Origin: Streptomyces sp. R28
Lineage (GTDB): Bacteria; Actinomycetota; Actinomycetes; Streptomycetales; Streptomycetaceae
Direction of reading: 5' to 3'
Length of the DNA stretch: 64,000 nt
Assembly: GCF_041052385.1 (NCBI RefSeq)
Contig: NZ_CP163439.1
Coordinates: 5,197,001-5,261,000 of the forward strand
Part shown: positions 58,674 to 64,000 of the stretch, in pieces
Position numbering within the stretch: position 1 is the stretch's first letter
Layout of the letters: each line of letters opens with the position of its first letter
Notes under the pieces: model-generated
Databases searched by the model: none
What the model was told of the DNA's origin: nothing
Seen by the model: only the letters and a program-made list of their open reading frames with translations
Program-made: the position numbers and the translations under genes

Positions 58674-59654
58674 GTGCACCGCGGCCTGGTCACCGAGGGC
58701 CTGCGGCTGGCTGCCGTCGCCGCCGCCTACTACGTGAGCGCCAAGATCGGGCTGCAGCAGGAACTGGTACGCGGGCAGGTCACGCCGTTCTGGCCGCCCA
58801 CCGGCATCGCCCTGGTCGCCGTGATGGTGTGGGGCCTTCGCATGTGGCCCGGGATCGCTCTCGGGGCGTTGGCGGTGAACGCGCCGCTCGGGCCGTCGTT
58901 CTTCCCCGTGCTCGCCATCGTGTTCGGCAACACCCTCGCCCCGGTCTGCGCCTACCTCCTGCTGCGGCGCGTGGGATTCCGCACCGCCCTCGACCGACTG
59001 CAGGACGCCCTGGCCCTGGTCTTCCTCGGAGCCCTGGGCGGCATGGTGATCAGCGCGACGATCGGCACCACCGTCCTGGTGGCCTCCGAGGCACTGTCGG
59101 CCCACGACTTCTGGCCGACCTGGTCGGTGTGGTGGACGGGCGACGCGATGGGGGTCCTCGTCATCGCGCCGCTCCTGCTGGCCGCGCGCACCGTACGCCG
59201 GCCACGCGACGCACCGGTGCTGCGCTGCGCCGAGGCGCTGGCCCTGCTGGGCGGCACGGCAGTGGCCTCCGTGGTGGCCACCCGCAGCTCGCTCAACCTG
59301 CTCTTCCTCGTCGTCCCGTTCCTGCTCTGGGCGGCCTTCCGCTTCCAGCTGCCCGGCGCCGCGCCCTGTGCGCTGATCAGCTCCGTGGCCGCGATCTACG
59401 CGGGTGCGGTCGGGGTGGGTCCGTTCGCCGGCCAGGACCTCCTCGCCAAGATGGTCATCCTGCAGGCCTTCAACGGCACCGTGGCACTGACGTCGCTCCT
59501 GCTCTCAGCGGTCATCGCCGAGCGCAACCAGACCACCCGAGAGCTCAGGGATGCCTGCGATCGCCTCGCGGAAGCCCTGTCCCAGCTCGTGCCGGACCAG
59601 GCACTCGATCAGCGCCCGCTCCTCCGGCCGGAAAAACACGGCGAACGGAAGTAG
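58674..59654 (+). CDS. MASE1 membrane sensor without an output domain
   Basis: A 326-residue membrane protein with about eight helices of the MASE1 type (ITPFWPPTGIA-like VTPFWPPTGIALVAVMVWG and AAYYVSAKIGLQ near the start). After the last helix only about 40 residues remain, a coiled-coil-like stretch (RELRDACDRLAEAL). MASE1 usually sits before a GGDEF or kinase domain, which is absent. GTG 58674 has GGAGGG at eight bases; GTG 58665 overlaps the phosphatase stop (GTGA). It probably acts with that phosphatase. Confidence 0.85.
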   Translation: MHRGLVTEGLRLAAVAAAYYVSAKIGLQQELVRGQVTPFWPPTGIALVAVMVWGLRMWPGIALGALAVNAPLGPSFFPVLAIVFGNTLAPVCAYLLLRRVGFRTALDRLQDALALVFLGALGGMVISATIGTTVLVASEALSAHDFWPTWSVWWTGDAMGVLVIAPLLLAARTVRRPRDAPVLRCAEALALLGGTAVASVVATRSSLNLLFLVVPFLLWAAFRFQLPGAAPCALISSVAAIYAGAVGVGPFAGQDLLAKMVILQAFNGTVALTSLLLSAVIAERNQTTRELRDACDRLAEALSQLVPDQALDQRPLLRPEKHGERK

Positions 59655-59933
59655 CCCGCTCCCCGCGCAGGTCGGCTTGGCCACGACGCGGCGACGAGCC
59701 CCACCGAGTTCTCCAGAAGTCCCGCGTCGAACTCCCCCTTGCTGAACGGCGGCCGACGTCAACGACTTGTGGGCGCCCTTCCTATCCTTCGGCAGGTCAC
59801 CGTCGAGGACCTCCCGCAAGCTGGACTCACCGAGCAGTTCGTCGCCGAGGTGCGCATAAGGATTCTGAGCCACTTAGATCACTTCCCCGCGGCCGCGGCC
59901 CTCTTGAAGTGCTCCCCCACCCGACGAAAACGC

Positions 59934-59963
59934 CAGAGGCCCCGGATCACTCCGGGGCCTCTG
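59934..59963 (-). terminator. terminator after tRNA-Arg
   Basis: CAGAGGCCCCGGA and TCCGGGGCCTCTG form a perfect 13-base stem with a TCAC loop, nine bases beyond the tRNA 3' end on the minus strand, followed by GCGTTTTC. Confidence 0.85.
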
Positions 59964-59971
59964 ACTCTATG

Positions 59972-60044
59972 TGCACTCGGCAGGATTCGAACCTGCAACC
60001 TTCTGATCCGTAGTCAGATGCTCTATCCGTTAAGCTACGAGTGC
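59972..60044 (-). tRNA. tRNA-Arg (anticodon ACG)
   Basis: 73 bases. The acceptor stem is GCACTCG with CGAGTGC and discriminator A. The anticodon arm TCTGA-CTACGGA-TCAGA gives ACG, whose A34 is the substrate of TadA (also in this window). CCA is not encoded. Confidence 0.97.
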
Positions 60045-60213
60045 TTGTTCTGTTTTCCGCCGCTCCCGGCCCTTCCGGCCCGCTCGCGGCGACAGGAAGA
60101 ACATTACATGACTGCCGCCGCCATGTGAAATCCGTTTGCCGCACCCCTTGTGGCCTGCGGAAACGCCCTGAAGAGCCCCCCATCGGCCGTATGGCGTCGC
60201 AGCGCAGACCAAC

Positions 60214-60241
60214 GAAGCCCCGGTCTGGTGACCGGGGCTTC
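60214..60241 (-). terminator. terminator after tRNA-Ser(GCT)
   Basis: GAAGCCCCGGTC and GACCGGGGCTTC form a perfect 12-base stem with a four-base loop, 11 bases past the tRNA end on the minus strand. Confidence 0.75.
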
Positions 60242-60252
60242 GTGATCAGGCG

Positions 60253-60343
60253 CGGAGGCGGAGGGATTTGAACCCTCGATGGGCTTTAAGGCCCAAACCG
60301 CATTAGCAGTGCGGCGCCATAGACCGGACTAGGCGACGCCTCC
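60253..60343 (-). tRNA. tRNA-Ser (anticodon GCT)
   Basis: 91 bases with the long variable arm of serine tRNAs (GGGCCTTAAAGCCC region). The acceptor is GGAGGCG with CGCCTCC. The anticodon arm CCGCA-CTGCTAA-TGCGG gives GCT (codons AGU/AGC). It is transcribed toward tRNA-Arg. Confidence 0.97.
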
Positions 60344-60569
60344 AGCACAGCCGCTCGCGCGAGCGCGAGTGGTGCGTGCAGATGATGACACAGTCGAGCG
60401 TGGTGTCACCAATCGGCTCCCACGGTACTAGGCAGGAAGGCTGCAGGGCAAAGTCCTTCCCGGCATGCGTCGAGGCTTACGTCGAGGTGTGCGCCGAGGT
60501 GTACGCCGAAGGGCTCAGGGCGGGTGGGGCCGTGCGCAACGTCCGGGGGCGCGCGACGTTAGTCAGGTC

Positions 60570-61112
60570 ATGTTGCAGGTAAACCGTTCCGCCCCGGCCC
60601 GGCACCTTCGCCGGGTTCTCCTCGTCGCCGCCGGCTCCCTCGCGGCCGTCGGCTCCGCCGCCGTCGTGCCCGCCTCCGCGCACGCCCAGGCCGCGCCCCT
60701 TCCCCTCGCGCCCCCGACCCTCAAGGACCTGGGCCGCTCCGGCGATCACCTCACCGTCACCGTCCACAACACCGGCGGCGGTGTCGGTGGCGATGGCGAT
60801 GGCGATGGCGATGGCGACCGGACCTATGAGCTCTCCTGTCATCCGGCAAGCGGCGACCACCCCGATGCCGAGGGCGCCTGTACCGCGCTCGACCGCGGTA
60901 CCCGATGGGGCAAGGACGTCTTCGCGCCCACGCCGCAGGGCGGCTTCTGCACCATGCAGTACGGCGGGCCGGCCACCGCTCATGTCACCGGGACCTGGGC
61001 CGGGCGCCCCGTAGACGCGCGGTACGACCGCAGTGACGGGTGCCAGATCGCCCGATGGGACCGGCTCGTCCCACTCCTTCCCGACCTGCGGGCGGAAGGG
61101 CAGCGGTCGTAG
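60570..61112 (+). CDS. subtilisin-inhibitor-like (SSI family) secreted protease inhibitor
   Basis: A 180-residue protein with a signal peptide (RRVLLVAAGSLAAVGSAAVV, cleavage near AHA-QA). The SSI fold is shown by the cysteine pairs LSCHPASGDHP/GACTAL and FCTMQYGGPATAHVTGTW/SDGCQIARWD. CTMQY aligns with CPMVY of SSI, so Met-Gln is the predicted reactive bond. A Gly-Asp run from GGCGAT repeats (60789-60818) enlarges an early loop. ATG 60570 has a weak ribosome site, so an upstream start is possible. It would inhibit extracellular serine proteases. Confidence 0.88.
   Translation: MLQVNRSAPARHLRRVLLVAAGSLAAVGSAAVVPASAHAQAAPLPLAPPTLKDLGRSGDHLTVTVHNTGGGVGGDGDGDGDGDRTYELSCHPASGDHPDAEGACTALDRGTRWGKDVFAPTPQGGFCTMQYGGPATAHVTGTWAGRPVDARYDRSDGCQIARWDRLVPLLPDLRAEGQRS
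60789..60818 (+). repeat. GGCGAT hexanucleotide repeat in the inhibitor gene
   Basis: Four GGCGAT units and one GGCGAC encode alternating Gly-Asp in the inhibitor. It is a likely slippage site that keeps the frame. Confidence 0.85.
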
Positions 61113-61501
61113 CGGCCGTAGCGGTCCTGGCGCTCCTCGGGTCATGGGTGACGTGGATGTCGTAGGCCCTCAAGGGCCCGCCCTGAACCCGGCGTGCTGA
61201 TGTGCGGTTCCGGCGTACGTGCGTTTCGCCGTCGGTCGCACAGGATTTCCATACCGGACGAACCGACTCCGTAAAACTCCCGCGAAGGTCTCGCGAAGCC
61301 GGAAGGGAGCCGGACGTAAGTCGGAAGGACGTCTGCACAGGCGGTCATACGTTCTGGGTCACTTCGTCGTGCGACCTCCCTCTCATCCGGCGTCGCGAGC
61401 GCAACCTCAGCCCTTAGACTCCCTCGCGTGACACGCTGCGGGCCGGTTGGCAAGATGGCTCGAGCGGTCGGCAAGGTGCGGTAACAGGGAGGAAGCGTCT
61501 C
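61113..61501. other. 389 bases without a supported gene
   Basis: Contains the 3' region of the inhibitor gene and the promoter and leader of the large PAS gene. Short frames on both strands have no start signals or domain. Confidence 0.5.
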
Positions 61502-64000
61502 GTGAGCAGCAGGCCATCCCGAGGCGCTGCTCGCCTCGCAGCCATACTCGACGCGCTGCCCGATGCGTTGGTGCTGGTCAACGCCAATGGGACCGTCGTC
61601 AACGCCAACACCATCGCGCTCGAGGCCTTCGAGACGCCGGGGACCGCTCTGGTGGGGCGGGGGCTGCTCGATCTGCTGCCCCAGTTCGACTCGAAGCTGA
61701 TTCCGGGCTCCATGCGGCGGCCCGACCACATGGATCCGCAGGGGCGGACCAAGCCGACCCGGATGATGGCCCGGCGGACCGACGGGACCGAGTTCCCGGT
61801 CGAGGTCACGTCCGCGAATCTCGAGAACGGCCAGCAGGCCTACGACAGCTACGGCTACACGGGTGACGAGCTGCTCATGCTCGTCGTACGGGACCTTTCG
61901 GGGACCGTCGACACCGAGGCCGAGCTGGCGCGTTCGCAGCGGCAGACCGAGATGATCCTGCGGGCTGCGTCGGAGGGTGTCGTCGGCACCGACACCGACG
62001 GGCGGATCGTTCTCGTCAACCCGGCCGCCGCTCAGATACTGGGTTACCGGGCCAGTGACCTCGGCGGTCGCGAGCTGCACACGCTCGTCCTGCACTCCCG
62101 TACCGACGGATCCCCCTTCCCGTACGAGGAGTCTGCGCTCGCCGACACCCTGCGCTCGGGGCGCAAGCACCGGGTGCGGGGGCAGGTGCTGTGGTCCAAG
62201 GGCGGGGACAAGGTGTCCGTCGACCTGACGACCGCGCCGGTGCGCGACGGCGAACAGCTCGTCGGCGCCGTGATGACCTTCACCGACCGGCGGCCGTACG
62301 ACACCCTCGCCGACGAGAAGGCGGCGGACGACAAGCGGCACGCTCAGGAGCTGGAGCGGCTCGCCGAGGAGCACGCCTCCGAGCTGACCGCGCTGCGGCA
62401 GAAGCACGTGGCCGAACTCGAGGAGCTCAAGGAGCTCCACGAGGAGGAGCTCGCCGCGGGCGAGGAGCGGTACGCCGCACTCGGGGAGCGGGAGAAGGAC
62501 CGGTACGAGGCGCTGGCGGGTCGGCATGAGCAGTTGCTGACACTGCTCGCGCGTTCACTGCGGGGTCCGCTCGACGAACTCCGTCGTGAGCTGGCCGCGC
62601 TCGCCGCGGACGACGCCGGGCAGTTGTGGCCCGAGGCCAACCAGGTGCTGCATCACCTGTCGGCCGGCTATTCGCGCATCACGACGCTGATCGACAACGT
62701 CCTCGGGTACCAGCGGCTCGACTCGGGTGGCGATCAGGTCATCCGTACGAAGGTGATGCTCGACGCCGTCGTCGCCGCGGGTGTCGACGGGGCCGTCGAA
62801 CTCATCGGGCCGGGACGGGTGCAGTTCGCGGTGCACGCGCCGCCCATCGAGGCCGAGGTCGACCCGCAGCGCCTCGCCACCGCGCTCGCGCATCTCGTCG
62901 CGGATGTCGCGGGGGTCGACGCGACCGGCAACTCGCCCGTCTCCGCGGGCGGTTACATGGACAACACCGTCGTCGTCGCGGCGGCGCAGCGCGGTGAGGT
63001 CGTACGGATCGAGGTGCGCGGGCCGTACGCCGGGGGAGACCCGGTGCACGAGCCGATCGTGCGCGGCATCGTGCGGGCCCACGGCGGTGTGCTGCAGACG
63101 CACGACGTGCCGGGGATGAGCGGCAGCGCGTACGTCCTCGAAGTGCCGATCGGCGGTGGGGCCGGTGCCGTTCCCGCCCTCCCCGTCGAGGACGGCGCGG
63201 CTGAGGTCGGTGACGGGACCGAGGGTGCCGCCGAGGGCGGCGAGCAGGGTGCCGGGGGCGGTCGGCGACGGGCCCGGCGGTCCTCCGTCGACGCCTTCCT
63301 GGAGAGCGACACGCCCGGCGCCGACGCCGAGGCCGAGGCCACCGACGCCGAGGGCACGGCGCCCACCGGGCGGCGGCGCAGGCGCGCGGCCGCGCCTGCG
63401 CTGGAACTCCCGCAGTTTGCGGGAGACGGCGGCGGCGAGGCCTCCGGCGGTACCGGACGGCGGCGCGGACGCCCCGCCGAGAGCGGTGAGGGCGGCGACG
63501 GCGGCCAGGACGGTGTCGCCGAGGGAGCCGTCGTCACGGCCGCCGAGCACGCGGCGGGGACCGCGGCCACCGGGAACGGGCTCGGCGGGACCGTACCCCC
63601 GCAAGGAGTGCCCGGCCCCAGTGGGCGACGTGCCCGGCGTGACGGCGGGGAGCAGCACGCGCTGCCGCCCGCGCTGCCTGCGGGCGGTGACGCCGCCCAG
63701 CCGGGTTCCGGGGCCGGTACGGCGGGTTCGGGTGAGGGTGCTCAGCCGACCGGGCGTCGGCGACGTGCCCTGGCCGCGGCGGCCGAGCGCAGTGCCGCGC
63801 AGGCGCAGGCGCAGGAGGCGGGGCCCCGCCAGGTGTTCGCGCTGCCGCCCGCCGCGGCGGATCGGACTCCCGTCGCCGACGGCGGCGGCGGAGAGGGGCA
63901 GGGCGGCGGCGAGCCGACTTCGGCTCCGGCTCCGGGTCCGGGCCCAGCTCCGGCCATGACTCCGACCACGGCTGCGGCTGCAGCCATGACTCCCGCTTCG
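61502..64000 (+). CDS. PAS-domain protein with degenerate histidine-kinase core, 3' end cut by window edge
   Basis: At least 833 residues from GTG 61502, which follows GGGAGGAAG. Two PAS domains (about 10-135, LPDALVLVNANG; 145-260, ASEGVVGTDTDG) precede a Glu/Lys-rich coiled coil (270-345) and a region laid out like a kinase core. The H-box position reads LARSLRGPLDEL, lacking His, and the ATP-binding N-box reads LATALAHLVADVAG, lacking the key Asn, so it is probably not an active kinase. From about residue 565 it is a long disordered tail with repeated GRRRARR and GRRRRR clusters. No membrane helix is seen. Confidence 0.88.
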   Translation, partial: MSSRPSRGAARLAAILDALPDALVLVNANGTVVNANTIALEAFETPGTALVGRGLLDLLPQFDSKLIPGSMRRPDHMDPQGRTKPTRMMARRTDGTEFPVEVTSANLENGQQAYDSYGYTGDELLMLVVRDLSGTVDTEAELARSQRQTEMILRAASEGVVGTDTDGRIVLVNPAAAQILGYRASDLGGRELHTLVLHSRTDGSPFPYEESALADTLRSGRKHRVRGQVLWSKGGDKVSVDLTTAPVRDGEQLVGAVMTFTDRRPYDTLADEKAADDKRHAQELERLAEEHASELTALRQKHVAELEELKELHEEELAAGEERYAALGEREKDRYEALAGRHEQLLTLLARSLRGPLDELRRELAALAADDAGQLWPEANQVLHHLSAGYSRITTLIDNVLGYQRLDSGGDQVIRTKVMLDAVVAAGVDGAVELIGPGRVQFAVHAPPIEAEVDPQRLATALAHLVADVAGVDATGNSPVSAGGYMDNTVVVAAAQRGEVVRIEVRGPYAGGDPVHEPIVRGIVRAHGGVLQTHDVPGMSGSAYVLEVPIGGGAGAVPALPVEDGAAEVGDGTEGAAEGGEQGAGGGRRRARRSSVDAFLESDTPGADAEAEATDAEGTAPTGRRRRRAAAPALELPQFAGDGGGEASGGTGRRRGRPAESGEGGDGGQDGVAEGAVVTAAEHAAGTAATGNGLGGTVPPQGVPGPSGRRARRDGGEQHALPPALPAGGDAAQPGSGAGTAGSGEGAQPTGRRRRALAAAAERSAAQAQAQEAGPRQVFALPPAAADRTPVADGGGGEGQGGGEPTSAPAPGPGPAPAMTPTTAAAAAMTPAS

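Noticed and set aside
59505..59873. 122-codon minus-strand frame overlapping the MASE1 gene end
   Set aside because: It has no recognisable domain, is half antisense to the MASE1 gene and lacks start signals. The gap 59655-59933 is left without a gene.

Overview
The window is actinobacterial and almost certainly Streptomyces: very high GC, GTG starts in many genes, genes coupled by 4-base ATGA/GTGA overlaps, lipoprotein and twin-arginine leaders, a subtilisin-inhibitor gene, SpoIIE-type phosphatases, paired SigB-type sigma factors and rare TTA codons. From memory, the order tadA - tRNA-Ser - Dabb protein - sigF - sigN - MarR - MFS - YceI and the later response regulator/histidine kinase/glycosyltransferase block resemble the SCO4020-SCO4041 core of the S. 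coelicolor chromosome. I could not check that against a database.

Layout. 1-3.4 kb: a sugar-type ABC solute-binding lipoprotein (cut by the window edge) and a CopC-CopD copper protein. 4.2-9.0 kb: a four-gene overlapping operon (penicillin-acylase family hydrolase, siderophore-type GNAT, DUF985 cupin, SDR) divergent from a siderophore-interacting flavoreductase, with a 19-base iron box between them. 9.1-17.1 kb: housekeeping and small genes (FG-GAP protein, HhH-GPD DNA repair protein, HdeD, LytR_C protein, upp, tadA and its partner) ending in tRNA-Ser(CGA).

17.1-27.9 kb is the most unusual part. The last 26 bases of the tRNA-Ser region recur exactly at 27868-27893, so about 10.8 kb looks like an island integrated at the tRNA 3' end. 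I found no integrase in it. Its cargo is a six-gene, tightly packed minus-strand operon: DyP-type peroxidase, BBE-like FAD oxidase, gluconate-dehydrogenase-subunit-3-like protein, GMC oxidoreductase, VioB-like ferritin-fold protein and a small ABM monooxygenase-fold protein. The first gene carries an in-frame TTA codon. This all-redox set has no transporter or regulator beside it and is my best candidate for an undescribed system. The right part of the island holds decay: a broken Tat-leader gene, an IS5-family element with a frameshifted transposase, the stub of a second transposase, and a Uma2-type gene.

27.9-36.4 kb returns to conserved chromosome: a small membrane protein, a Dabb protein, sigF and sigN, a lipoprotein, and a MarR-MFS pair in which the transporter carries three extra beta-sandwich modules, followed by a YceI protein with a similar module. 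36.5-45.2 kb: TetR and an MFS pump, then an overlapping response regulator - histidine kinase pair and a GT2-GtrA - GT39 pair. 45.4-53.1 kb: accessory genes, including a secreted-protein pseudogene, MarR and HxlR regulators, an NmrA-like reductase, a 21-base tandem repeat, and a RutA/RutB-like pair followed by a stub gene. 53.2-59.7 kb: two SpoIIE-type phosphatases, the second coupled to a MASE1 membrane sensor. 59.9-64 kb: tRNA-Arg and tRNA-Ser(GCT), a subtilisin inhibitor, and a PAS protein with a degenerate kinase core that runs off the window.

All functions are inferred from motifs and family knowledge. No searches were run.
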